From Unio delphinus (lineage: Eukaryota; Mollusca; Bivalvia; Unionida; Unionidae), in NCBI GenBank assembly GCA_029339505.1, contig JAQISU010000179.1:6507501-6571500 (forward strand): a DNA stretch of 64,000 nucleotides. Reading direction: 5' to 3'. The position numbers were made by a program, and so were the translations under genes. Shown in pieces: positions 36,526 to 48,899 of the stretch (position 1 is the first letter of the stretch; the number at the start of each line of letters is the position of its first letter). The notes below the pieces were generated by a model. It did no database searches. It saw only the letters and a list, made by a program, of their open reading frames with translations, and had not been told where the DNA came from.

Positions 36526-37449
36526 ATATCTGCTGAATCTTGCAAGGTAGCTTTAATAAAGAAAGCTAAATAATTGCTCATGGCAATAACTGGTGAGAAT
36601 AAAACTGACATCGGATTACAGCATCAACTAACAACCACCTTAACCTAAAGGATATTCAAGATAAGAATGGTGGCTCATTGAAAACCAACAATACTGTTGC
36701 TATAAAAGCTTTATATATGTCAGAGTATACAAATTACTCATAAAAGATTAAAATTAAGAAACTATTTCATAACAAGGTGAATCCTCTCATCTTCCAACAT
36801 ACACACAGCATCTGGAAATAATTTACAGTATAGCTAGACACATATTTCACTGAACCATATCAGCAAATTTTAATAAAATGTTTGTTGTCATTTTAGGTAT
36901 TTAAACTGTGGAAATAAAGTAACTTTTTCAGAAGTCCCATACATTATTTGTTTTAATTGTAATACTGAATCATGCATAGTTAACTAGTTTCTTTGTAGGG
37001 CTACATTATATACAGGATTTTTCTCTGCCTACATTGATACAAGATATATTTCATCATGTGGTAAAAAGCATCATATTTTAAAAAGAAATGAAGTCAGGAG
37101 TAACAATAATTATTGTTTTTTGACCAAACCATGAGATATATATTTATTATGCATAAAATATAAGTTCTTTTTATTATGTACCAAAAATTGATCCTGAATT
37201 TAAGCTTAGACGACTAAACACACTCTTCAGCACACAACAACAACAACCCCTTCTTGTACCTTGAAAATACTTTCACCCATATTCATATAGTGATCATACA
37301 AAACATAAATTCTTTAAGATAACGATGAGCTTGGGATGATCAAATGCATTGCAATAAATTACATTTGTCTCATTTTACAAAGTATTTTACCCTGTCTGAC
37401 TGCAAAGCATGTTTGATTCAGCAAATGAATCACACTGGGTTTTTAAAAT
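36526..37449. other. Intron, nothing recognised
   Basis: AT-rich intronic DNA of the palmitoyltransferase gene; no exon or repeat seen. Confidence 0.5.
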
Positions 37450-38028
37450 TGTAAGCAAGGTACTACAACGTAAATAATCTTGTGGGGAAGTGAATGGCAT
37501 CAAGACATGGTAAATAATCTTGTAGAGAAGTAAATGGCATCAAGACACGGTAAATAATCTTGTAGAGAAGTGAATGGCATCAAGACGGGGTAAATAATCT
37601 TGTAGAGAAGTGAATGGCATCAAGACAAAGTAAATAATCTTGTAGAGAAGTGAATGGCATCAAGATGGGGTAAATAACCTTGTAGAGAAGACTGAAGTAA
37701 ATGGCATCAATATAGGGTAAATAATCTTATAAAGAAGTGAATGGCATCAAGACAGGGTAAATGATCTTGTAAAGATGTGAATGGCATCAAGATGGGGTAA
37801 ATAATCTTGTAGAGAAGTGAATGGCATGAAGACAGGGTAAATAATCTTGTAGAAACATAAATGGCATCAAGATGGGGTAAATAATCTTGTAGAGAAGTGA
37901 ATGGCATCAAGACATGGTAACTAATCTTATAAAGAAGTGAATGGCATCAACACAGTAAAATAATCTTGTAAAGAAGTGAATGGCATCAAGACAGGGTAAA
38001 TAATCTTGTAGAGAAGTGAATGGCATCT
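37450..38028. repeat. 40-bp minisatellite, about 14 copies, intronic
   Basis: Unit GTAAATAATCTTGTAGAGAA then GTGAATGGCATCAAGACAGG with scattered substitutions. Confidence 0.94.
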
Positions 38029-38603
38029 CCAGTGTCTATTTAATGTGTGAAGGTTATTTGATGCTAACTGTTGAGATGTGAGATGATGTTTGACCAACGA
38101 GACTTTGGCGTATTTGATAATGTCATTTTTATGTCACTGAAAACATCTACCATATGAGAATTACTTCTTACATCCTTGAACGTATGCCACCCAACGACCA
38201 TTGTTTTAGATCACCATCTCTTATAAATGTGTACTCTGTGTTTTATACTAAATGGGAGTATAAAACCTTGCTTTGGTCCTCGTAACGTTACATCGTTATG
38301 AGTATTAATGAATTCGTCAAGAAAATCATCTAAAAACATCAACAGTTCTACAAGAAGTTATTGTGCCATATTTATTTACTTGTTGGACTATGCGTGTGTT
38401 ACAACATAAATAGGAGTCTCTAAATTTGAGTGCAGACAGTGCACTGGCAGATAGCTGTCGGAGCGGCAAAGTATGAAAATCTAAGTAGAAAAGTATTTCA
38501 CCTATGTATTCTAAAACTATCATTTTATATTTTTTTAAATAACTGATTTACACTTTGGCACTTTCAAATCCAAAATCTGAATCAAATTGTTATTATAAAT
38601 TCA

Positions 38604-38968
38604 GATTTCATGGCATATCAAATCTCTCTCTGATTTCATGGCATATCCAATCTCTCTCAGATTTCATGACATATCCAATCTCTCTCTGATTCCATGGCAT
38701 ATCCAATCTCTCTCTCTCTGATTTCATGGCATATTCAAACTCTGATTTCATGGCATATCCAATCTTTCTGATTTCATGGCATATCCAATCTCTGATTTCA
38801 TGGCATATCCAATCTCTCAGATTTCATGGCATATTCAATATCTCTCCAAGTTCATGGCATATCCAATCGCTCTACAAGTTCATGGCATATTCAATCTCTT
38901 TCAGACTTCATGGCAAATCCAATCTCAATCAGATTTCATGGCAAATCCAATCTCAATCAGATTTCATG
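38604..38968. repeat. 21-28-bp minisatellite, intronic
   Basis: Unit ATTTCATGGCATATCCAATC with (TC)n of variable length, about 14 copies. Length change is mainly in the TC run. Confidence 0.92.
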
Positions 38969-39324
38969 TTGCTATAACAATGTATTGATTATGGCATTTT
39001 AAGCTCCATAATAAATGCTGATTTTACTAAAAGTGAACATCCCTTATTAATGCACAGATTAACAATTAACCACCATTCTTACCTTAAAGCAACACATATC
39101 AGACCCATCAGCAAACATGCCAAGGTTAGAAATTTATAACATAAATTGCAAAAATACCTACATATTCTTTCCATTTTGTATATAGAACAAATCTACAGAC
39201 CCGTATTAAAATGGGCTTGGATATAAATGTTTTAAAATGTAAAACATGAAACTACGCAAACCTTGACTTTAGAAACAAATATATTTCGCAATATATAGTT
39301 TAAAAAAAGTAAAAACCCAACACT

Positions 39325-42300
39325 AAAGAGTAATATGACTGTATTGTACAAACCTATGATCTATAACAAGAAGTGTACTGTATATAGTTGAGCTTTATAC
39401 TGTATACCAGAGTAACATGCAGTGTACTGTACAAATCTGTGATCTAAAACAAGCAGTGTATTGTATATACAGTTGAACCCGGTTATGTCGCCGGCCTAGG
39501 GGTTTGCCAAAAAGTGTCGAGATAACCGATGATCGAGATAAACAAAAACCAATATGGCGGCAAAATATTAACATGTGCTTGAAATTTCTTTATGTACATG
39601 ATGTGTGTTAATAAATGAGAATGCAATGCATGTGTTTTTGGAGTTTTTTTTTACACAATAGCGCTGCCGCGATTTGTTTGATGAAGCGATCGGCATGCTA
39701 TAAAAATGTACATACGTGTTTGATAACAACAAAAGGCATACGTGCACCAACTAACAGCAGAGATTTACCAGTATACAATACAAACCACCGTTGATTCTCG
39801 ATACAAACCTTTATTATATTCTCCAACAATGCAAACACAAAGATCGCTCACAAAATCACAAAAAACGTGCGGGGTGTAGTTCGTTTTTACAAAAAGCTAC
39901 GTGATAAAAATTCCGAGCAAATTACGAAGTTCGCCAAAATCTCCATTAAATGCTCTATTGCTTGCTAAATCCCAAAAGAATGATCACTGAATGCGGTATA
40001 AATTTTCTCAACAAGCAAAATAGGATCTCCATTCCCACAATTGAAACTTACACGTGTCAACACCTGACAATATTGGACCGTATATATTATCATAATTTAA
40101 CACCCAATATAGGGATTCTTTCACTCCTGTATTTTGAGAAATAAATAATTATTTTTAATTATGCAAAACTTGTTTATTTGTTGTCTGCTATTTCTTCTTG
40201 CGGAGTTTAAGTCTCTGTAACCGTAACACGGGATTGATGGCAAAAGGAAAAGATCAATGAGTAAAATGCACAAATATTATTTACACCGCCTGGATTTATG
40301 TTTGGTGACATACTCCTTCTTCAAAATATCACAGCCAGTTGTAAATTAATTGACAAACTTTGCCTTGATACATACATCATATAACATCTGTTTTAACTTT
40401 TTATCATATCTCAGCCAACAAACAGAAGGATTAGCCATTCCATTAATTTTGTCTGTTCTATTCGCGTCTTCAGAAGTCGGTCAGTTGTAGGTATAGTACG
40501 GTAGCGTGATTGACTGTCACAACATACAGTACTGGGCCCAGATGTCAGCATAAGCAGATTATGATGTAACAATGCATCACTAAGAAGGGGTTGTCGATAC
40601 AAACAAAGGATCATTTGTGGCATCGATAACTAACATTTTCAAAAGCCGGCGATTGGTCATGGGGATCGAGATAACCAACGTTAAGTGGCAAATTTGGCCC
40701 TCTTTTGTGCTCGAGATATTAGGGTTCGGCGACATAAAAGAATCGACATAACCAATGAGAAAATGCTAAGACAAAGAGAGAATTTGGCAGTTCCACTTCA
40801 AAAACGTCGACTTAATAGGGTTGGCAAGTTAACCGAGGTCGAGATAAGTGGGTTCGACTGTAGTTTAGTTTTATACTGTAAACCAGAGTAACATGCAGTG
40901 TAAAGTACAAATATATGATCTATAACATGCAGTGTATTGTACAAAGTTGAGCTTTATACTGTACACCAGAGTAACATGCAGCATACTGAACAAATCTGAT
41001 CTATAACAAGCAGTGTATTGTATATAGTTGAGCTTTACTGTACACCAGAATAACATGCAGTGTACTGTACAAATCTGTGATCTACAACAAGTAGTGTATT
41101 GTATATAGTTGAGCTTTATACTGTACACCAGAGTAACATGAAGTGCACTGTACAAATCTGTGATCTGTAACATGCAGTGTATTGTACAAAGTTGAGCTTT
41201 ATACTGTACACCAGAGTAACATGCAGCATACTGAACAAATCTGATCTATACATGCAGTGCAATGTACAGTGGTGCTTTGTATGTACACTAGTGTAACATA
41301 CAGTGTATTGTACAAAACCTGTTTTCTATAACTGGCAGAGTATGGCAAAAAGTTGTGTTGTAACAGACTAATATATAGTTGTATCCATGTACCTTACAGT
41401 GTATTTTACAAAGATGAGGTCTATACTGTACACCACTGAATAACATACTGCATATTGTACACAATGGAGTAACATGCAATGTATTCTACAAAAAATGTGT
41501 GATCTATACTGTACACCCGAGTCATATCTGGTGTACTGTACAAACATGTGCTCTCTACTGTAGATCACAAATTACATGTAATATGTGGTGTATAGTACAT
41601 AACAATACTCTATACTGTACACCTGAGTGGCATAAAGTATAGAGTACATTGTATACTAATGTAACATGCTGTGAACTGTACAATAATGTGTTTCATACTG
41701 TACACCAAAAGGTAACATACTCCCATACTGAACACCACATTAACATAAAGTGTACAAGCATAGTATGTTGTACAAAGATGTGCTATATACTGTATAGTAA
41801 AACAACATGCAGGATACTGTACAAAAATGTGCCCTGCACTGTACACCAGAGTAACATGCAGGATACTGTACAAATATGTGCCCTATCATGTACACCAGAG
41901 CAACATGCAGGATACTGTACAAAGATATGCCCTGTACTGTAAACCAGAGTATGTTGTACAAAGATGTGCAATGTACTGTATAGTTAACAACATGCACGAT
42001 ACTGTACAAAAATGTACCCTGTACTGTACACCAGAGTAACATGCAGGACACTGTACAAAGATGTGTTCTATCATGTACACCAGAGTAACATGCAGGATAC
42101 TGTACAAAGATATGCCCTATACTGTAAACCAGAGTAACACATAGTGTCTTCTACATGTTCTTTATACTGAACAACAGAGCATGTTGTATTGTACATACAT
42201 GTATACCCTTACACCAGAGTAACATAGTGTATTGTACAAAGATATGTCCTATACTGTACATCAGGGTAACACAGACTGTATTGTATGCGGAAAGTTGTGC
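39325..42300. repeat. ~83/49-bp minisatellite, intronic, interrupted by a pogo-like element
   Basis: Repeated phrases are ACTGTACACCAGAGTAACAT, GCAGTGTATTGTACAAAG, TTGAGCTTTATACTG and CTGTGATCTATAAC. The left part has a dimeric unit of about 83 bp; around 41800-42130 a 49-bp unit dominates. The array is split by the insertion at 39480-40860. It yields many overlapping false frames on both strands. Confidence 0.92.
39480..40860. mobile_element. Non-autonomous pogo/Tc1-like DNA transposon
   Basis: The ends are CAGTTGAACCCGGTTATGTC and, on the other strand, CAGTCGAACCCACTTATCTC. This is the CAGT-GAACC start typical of pogo/Tigger-type elements, with repeated CGAGATAACC motifs just inside. TA flanks both sides (39478-39479 and 40861-40862). 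The interrupted minisatellite unit (TGTATATAGTTGAGCTTTAT) confirms a TA target duplication. The 1381-bp interior has no transposase frame of useful length, so it depends on a relative elsewhere. Confidence 0.87.
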
Positions 42301-42327
42301 TTTATGCTTTGCAAGTTTTATGTACAT

Positions 42328-42530
42328 CAGTTATTGTATTAACATGAGTATTGAGAACTCATAACTTTGCTGGGATAGTACTCAAGTCAGCAAAGACATC
42401 AGTTATTGTATTAACATGAGTATTGAGAACTCATAACTTTGCTGGGATAGTACTCAAGTCATTGTATTAACATGAGTATTGAGAACTCATAACTTTGCTG
42501 GGATAGTACTCAAGTCAGCAAAGACAACAG
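42328..42530. repeat. ~70-bp tandem repeat, three copies, intronic
   Basis: Unit ATCAGTTATTGTATTAACAT then GAGTATTGAGAACTCATAAC and TTTGCTGGGATAGTACTCAA. The third copy lacks the first few bases. The copies are almost identical, so the expansion is recent. Confidence 0.93.
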
Positions 42531-43195
42531 ATTTTAATTCCAATACTCATTCATTTTGGAATTGCATTTTTTTCCCCAATACAAGACCCCAGAAAAGCTT
42601 GTCAGAAAATAAAAACCCTTTTCACTCATTCCAAAAATACCATTAAAAAAGAATATAAAGTGAAACTTTCATCAAAGAATGCTGCATAACCAACTTCACT
42701 ACCAAAGAGTTACATGTTGCTTCAATAAGTTTTTCCCCACTAATTAATTTATAGAAGAAGAAAAACAGATTATAGATCTATTCCATAAATATGTTATACT
42801 GGGATAGAGAAAATTTACCTTTCTATGACAGTGGTAAAAAGGGAAGAAGTATACTTAAAATATACTAGATATTTTTGATTTTTTTATGAAGGATAATGGT
42901 TGCAAAGCACAAAGAATGGAATATTTCCAAATTGAGATGCATCATGGGAGTCTAATCACTGATTATGCTCAACATTACAAACTCCTAACAGCATTGCTGT
43001 GCTATGAGCCAAAATTATACATGTAACTTTTTCTGGTTAAGTTTGTCCATCATTCTCAGCCATTTTTGAAATAATATGAATAACAAGGATACAAATAACA
43101 ATGACTACAACAAATTTTTTTAATACAAAATTAAAACCAGTTTCCAAAACCCAAACCATAGATATATAGTGTGTGTTTGTACAACATATACTTAC

Positions 43196-43285
43196 TTATA
43201 AGTGGAGTCAAACTGCAAACAACAAAGACCTTTATCTGACGTAGCATGATGTGCCAGCAGATCAGAGTCTATGTAACTTGTTCCA
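43196..43285 (-). CDS. ZDHHC15-like: Palmitoyltransferase, alternative C-terminal exon B
   Basis: The exon ends in a strong donor, TTATAA|GTAAGTATAT, at 43196/43195. Two acceptors lie 10 bases apart. Using the one at 43285 (TAATCAG|TGG), the exon is 90 bp, phase 2 in and phase 2 out, and reads GTSYIDSDLLAHHATSDKG. Its DSDLL matches the DSDNLL of exon C. Using the upstream one at 43295 (TTTTTTAG|GAG), with the better pyrimidine tract, the same incoming phase reads SNQWNKLHRL and stops at TGA 43264-43262. The choice therefore decides between an early stop and read-through. The assignment rests on phase, splice sites and similarity to exon C. No transcript evidence is available here. Confidence 0.62.
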
Positions 43286-43361
43286 CTGATTACTCCTAAA
43301 AAATTGCACAGACATATATATGGTATGTAAAAAACATATATATATACTGTCTACATCTAAC

Positions 43362-43442
43362 CTTGGTGTGTTGCCCATGGTCTGATAGCTGTTTGCTGTG
43401 GCATGAACTGCTTGTGTGGGAAAGGTCACCCCGTCTCCTTCA
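43362..43442 (-). CDS. ZDHHC15-like: Palmitoyltransferase, alternative C-terminal exon A
   Basis: Acceptor GTGTGCAG is followed by an 81-bp exon (phase 2 in and out, divisible by three) and donor CCAAG|GTTAGA. It encodes EGDGVTFPTQAVHATANS and then YQTMGNTP. Joined to the exon ending at 46803 it restores Ser and gives IFTS-EGDGVTFPT. This matches the SS-x-GDG-x-x-FP motif that follows the PaCCT region in ZDHHC2/15. Exon C begins with the same motif, so A and C look like duplicated alternatives. The donor is weaker (GTTAGA) than the others in the gene. Confidence 0.85.
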
Positions 43443-44580
43443 CTGCACACAAAAAAATAGAACCAAAAGTACCCTCAAGTACACTGAATTGCTGTACCCT
43501 GTGTAGCCATCTATCCTAATGCTTGTGACCATACTAGGGCTGGAAAAATCCCAGGGCCCAGCAGTCTGGTTGCAAATTGTGTTGGCCGTACAAACTTTAG
43601 TGCAAAATGTTCACAAGAAATATGAAAGTTGGATATTTACATACAATGTCATGCATATCAATAGGAGCAGAAAACGTTTGGATTTTCCCAGCCCTGTACA
43701 TATAAAACAAGGACTACAAAGACTGCAGCGTGGTAGAAATTGCAGAGTGAAAATATGCATGCATTTAACCATAGCAATAATATATTCTTCCGTTTATGCA
43801 CTCTTGTACTGCTATTAGAATAATACATATATATTAAATAACTGGTAAAAAAATGCATCAAAATCAGATCAGGCATAGGAACCACCCAAACTGTGGTCTC
43901 TGCCACAAAATTAAGTAATCCAATGAAGAAGTGCCTTCCTTTGCCAGCTGAATATTTTCAAGTGTCACTGACCTAATCATTAACTGTAAGCATCGTTGTT
44001 CTCTTTTACAGATCAGAATGAACAAATGATAACAGGAGTTGGAGTTTGTCTTAAGGTTAATTCCTTCATAAGAGAGAATGTTTTCCAAACTTAAATAACA
44101 AATATTTTCTCATCTTCAGAGATAAGTAAACAAAAGAAAACCATCCTTCAAAAAGCAGTCATTAGAAATACCGTTAATTCCACTATTTTAGTGAGATTTA
44201 AAGAAAAAAAACTTGAAAAACATATCATTAGAACTACTGTTAATTCACAATTTTGGTGAGGGTTTAAATTGTCATGGATTTCATGGTTGCTATAAGCCCT
44301 GAAAGGTTCAAGAGACAACTATCCTACTATTGAAACAGTGAGACCCATCCCCAGTCCCTGATTTAAATACCAAAAAATGTTATACTTCCAAAACAACAAG
44401 AAGAACTTATATAGAAAAAGCAAAGACAATCAGATGTAACTCGCTCCCAATGATGATGTAGAATGCAATTTATTGAAGGATACAGATGTATAATAAATGT
44501 GTTCAGAGCCCAACACGCCTTTAGATTAGTGAAGTTATGTTGTGGAAAACCAAAGGACATGAAATAAGAGATCATACCTA
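43443..44580. other. Intron, no exon recognised
   Basis: Part of the intron upstream of exon A. Frames at 43519-44088 have no support as exons. Confidence 0.5.
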
Positions 44581-45680
44581 TTCCAAATCATAACATAGAA
44601 TTCAGTAAAGGATTTTTCAGTATAAAGTTGCACGCCAAATCTGGATAAAATCCAACAGTTCTTAGTATTGCTGCAAAAAATAAAGGCATGCAGGCACAAG
44701 TTAATATCGGCTCAAAGCTCCATACCAAATTTGGCTTAAAAATAAACAACTACTAGCCAAATCATGCTGCTGAAACGGATAATCATTGGACCAAATTTGT
44801 GAAAAGGATATTTTGGAATGCTGAAAATCGTACTCATTCAAGTTCTATTCACTATACAAATTGGGTTAAAATCCAACACACCTTGGTAAAAATGTACCAC
44901 AAAAACCAAACTAAGGACAACTAGCAATTAGGTTTTGTTTTGTTTTGGGTTTTGTGTCAATTTTATGCAATTTTTTAGTAAATGATTGGTTTACACATGG
45001 CTGCCAGTATATATGGTGGAGAGCGAGGGAAGATACTTGAAAGAACAAACAACCCACTGGAAGCTAATAGCAGCCCGCTTCTCACACACCTATTTTGTCC
45101 AAACGAAGCTTCAAACTCATGTGGACAGAAGTGAGATGAGAGTGATCTGTAAAGGTAGACATCTTAGACCACACATCCAAGTGGGATCTTTCTGGGCAAT
45201 CATGACCTGAAACTCGTGTAAATGATTCTGAGGAACATTCAAAATCAAACGAATTCATTATAACTATTGTAAATGATGTCATGGAGTGATGGAAACTGAA
45301 TTCAATCTAGGTTTCCTCAATACAGAAATGCATCCAAACTTGGCTGAAATCATGTAAACCTTGTTCGTGTTGTGCTGTGGAAATCAAGCCATATGCACGG
45401 GCAGTCAGGGGGCACAGCTCCTGTAAATGATACTGTGGAATGCAGGAAATCAAATTCAATCAACGTCTCTTCAGTATAAAACTGCACATGAAAGCTAGCT
45501 TTAGTCCAACAATCCTTTGGAGAGTTAAATTGCAGAACATTATAGATTAGGCAAACAGAGGCAAAACCTCATCTAAATGATGAATGAGAAAGCTCGAAAT
45601 CAAATTCTCTCAAGGTCTTGTTAACATGAAAATGCATACCAAAATCTGACTATTTTGAAAAAACCCCAAGTTTCTGATGG
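44581..45680. repeat. Diverged ~150-bp repeats with a family 2 SINE (minus) at 44985-45190
   Basis: Phrases such as GTATAAAGTTGCACGCCAAA, TGCTGAAAATCGTACTCATTC and AATCCAACA recur at irregular spacing, an old degenerate tandem repeat. Within it, GGCTGCCAGTATATATGGTG followed by CGCTTCTCACACACC and GAGATGAGAGTGATCTG matches the reverse of SINE family 2. Confidence 0.55.
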
Positions 45681-46802
45681 GCAGGCAGTCAGACAGTTGG
45701 ATAGCCAGACAGATGGACTTACATGATTACAGCAGGGCTCCAAAAACTTTGTCGGATTGGGTCTTATAAGAATAACAACAACAGTTACATCTATTACTTT
45801 TCTGAAGCTTTTGGAACTTATATATGAAGTGTAATAGGAAATAAAAATAAAAATAATAATATTACTGCTGTTATTATTATTAATATTATTACTGTTGTTT
45901 TTGTTTGTTTTTTCTTCTTAATTTTTGCAATTATTCCATTATAATAAAACAGTTCTAGAAAGTCAGTATATCTGCATATTTGTTAAATATTTTTAAAAAA
46001 TTTAAAATTTATTAAAATTAAAATTTAAAATAAAAATTATTATAAATCAAAGAAAATGGACCATGAATTCTTTTCATGCATTCAAAGTATGCAAAAGATT
46101 AACTTTAAGCAATTAGGCCAATGTGGACATGTATATATTTGTCCTGCCACATGCACAACTTTATTATAACACAATCAATTAATAAAAATTAAGCAAATAA
46201 GCAAGTTCTTGATGTTCTGTACATATTTCTTTTGGTAGCACTCAATAATTGTGATCTATCTTATTGATAATAAACCCATCCAATCAAAACTATGACTTCG
46301 AGAGTGGTAGAAAACTCAATCAAATGCAAGATCAACTCATTACTAAGTATTGATCCCACTTTTTAAAATTTCCCCAGATCCTGATATCGTAAGTTCATAT
46401 TCCACTGGGACTAGCGAGCTAAAATAAATAGACAAATTTGAACAGAAGTTTAGAGAAAATTTTAGGAAAAAAAATGAGGAGTTGAAAGCCCATAAGGGTT
46501 CCACACAATAAAGTGTTACACCTGTACTCTGAACACCCAAACAATACCTGAAAATTGACAACTGACACTAATGTCAACACAGCTAAAAACATCACACCTG
46601 TATCTCACTATGACAATAATGGCTGAAGATAGCAGATTTATAGTAAATTTCAAGCAGAAAGCAAGTAATGGGAGTACTCGAGTTTTATATCTGATACTAT
46701 GTGAAAATATGAAAAATCTTGCATACTGAAGCTAATTCTACTTTTAAAACATTATTCTACAAAAGGAAATACATGAATATTCTTTAATTCAACAAACTTT
46801 AC

Positions 46803-46929
46803 CTTGTGAAGATTGGCAAAAACCACAACTTTTTATTTTCACCAAAGACTTCCAGGAAATTATTGTATCTTCCTAAACTAAACCCATCCTTGTCTGGACC
46901 TGACTGGAATACTGGCGCTCTGAATGCTT
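46803..46929 (-). CDS. ZDHHC15-like: Palmitoyltransferase exon with PaCCT motif
   Basis: Acceptor TTTTTTTTAG, then 127 bp ending at donor CACAAG|GTAAAG. Incoming phase 1 completes the Glu of STLE from the previous exon. The exon reads AFRAPVFQSGPDKDGFSLGR, then YNNFLEVFG and KLWFLPIFT. NFLEVFG is the PaCCT motif (N-x-x-x-VFG) of DHHC enzymes, and PVF-SGP-K-GF-LG is specific to the ZDHHC2/15/20 group. The segment is cytosolic and packs against the catalytic domain in the known family structure. It leaves phase 2, compatible with exons A, B and C. Confidence 0.95.
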
Positions 46930-47179
46930 CTAAAAAAAATTGATTTTAAAAATTAAAAAATATTACAAACTGTTAACTATTGCTCATAACAGCTTATCAT
47001 TTCACTAGACATGTTTATGTAGTATTTAAGAACACAACTATACAAACTATCTCTCAAACTTTGTATGATGTTGATTCTACCAAGATGACTAATTATTTGC
47101 ACGGAGGAAGGCTCTTGCTCGTAGTGAAACTTTAAAATGACCTTCTTGGTAATAAATCGACTGACCAAGTTTTAAAAAA

Positions 47180-48115
47180 ACTGTATAGAAAAACATTATC
47201 CTCAGATCTAGTAGGCAAACAAGCTCAACCAATCAGATGAAAGGTATCTTGTTAGTATATTCAGATCTCATAAGCTACATACTAATGTGAAGGAAAACCT
47301 GATTGGAATTTTGTCTCCAGAGTGGTAAAAAGCTTCTCCAATCAGATACAAGATTACGTCATTATATGCAAATATCTTGCTCCTAATCAAACTTATCCAA
47401 AACCTTGATAATATAGGACTACATTGCAAGTTTGATCAAAGTCTGATGAGAAACATATTTGCTAGAGTGCTGAAAAATCCAGTCAAACTGATTCAACCTA
47501 ACCTTCTTAATCTGAATGGCTAATAACTACACTCCTCAACGTTCTTGATTAAAGCCTACTTACCAAGTTTCATTACAATTGGATAAGAAAATTATTAGTT
47601 TCTAGAATGGTAACAAGCTCAGCCAATCACAAAATTACCTCAATGATATGCATGGATCACATACTTTTTTTAAAATATCCCATTCACGATTCCAAGTTTG
47701 GTCAAAATCAGATTAAAAATATGGACTCCAGAAAGGTAAAACCCAAACAGATGCACAATCGCCTCATTAGCATGCATGAATCTCACTCATGATCTAAAGT
47801 GTACTAAATAGTACTGATGCAAATCCACATTCCGAGTTCAAATTTGAATTAAAAATATGGCCTTCAGAATGGTGACAAGGTCAGCCAATATAATGCAATT
47901 ACCTATTAGTATACATGATACTTGCTCATTAATGAACTGATTCAATGTTTTAATGATGTCAGTTTTGCTCAAAATCAGATCAGAAATATGGCTTCCAGAG
48001 TGGTAAAGAGCTTTGCAAATCAGATGAAAGATCACCTCATTAATATGCAAACCAGATGCATGATCACCTCACATACAAACTAGATGCAAGATCACCTCAT
48101 CAATATCCAACTCTA
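47180..48115. repeat. Diverged ~170-bp tandem repeat, intronic
   Basis: Recurring phrases are CCAATCAGAT, AAGATCACCTCATTAATATG, GCTCATTA, TTTGGTCAAAATCAGATTA and ATATGGCTTCCAGAGTGGTAA. About five degenerate units. Non-coding. Confidence 0.65.
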
Positions 48116-48899
48116 TCATTATTGAACCTATGATTTTTTTTAATATATAATTATGCATATTGCTAATTGTACTGCTAAATCAGATCACATATATATCTCC
48201 AGACTCGGATAATCTGATCCAAAAATGAAACCATTCTTTGCTCATTGAACACTGCAGCTAATACCATAAATTTGATTCAAACTCATGACATTTACAACTG
48301 TTAATAAAAGTAGTATAGTCTGTGAAATTTAAAAAAAAATTAAACAAAACACTGTAATTAACAATATACAATGAACTATCAATCAATTTATATGTCATTA
48401 AATGCCTACTTCTGGGAATACTCTAAGAAATAAATACCAGTTAAATAAGTCTTGCCGAGTGATATTAATGTTACTGTTTCTGAGCTGTTTTCAGTGTAAT
48501 GATGATAAATGTGAAATGCCTGCTCATATCCAAACAATAAAATTAATCTTTTGTATTAAGTCAAATAAATGGGGTTGAAAAAAATATGTTAAAAGGCGTG
48601 CAAATTCTATCTGCATGAGAACTAGCAGTCATGATCAAGTCAATTATTTCTATTACCAGAGGACTGAAGACACTATAAGTAAAATTTTAAAAAGTATCTT
48701 ACAATAATTATAGGCAACATGAAAAGCTTAATTTTACATTTTGGGTTAATTATTGAGATGCTTGTTCAAAACTTAAAATTTGACATTGACACTTGAATTT
48801 GCTCAAGAAAGACCCGAAATTTCACAGCAACTTGCATTTTACTAATATAACAAACTTTTTTAATCAAGTTTAAAAGTTGTTATTCTTAAAAGAAATAAC

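Noticed and set aside
40871..42364. Many overlapping 60-100-codon frames on both strands
   Set aside because: They are by-products of a ~49/83-bp minisatellite; the peptides are periodic and shift frame with every unit-length change.
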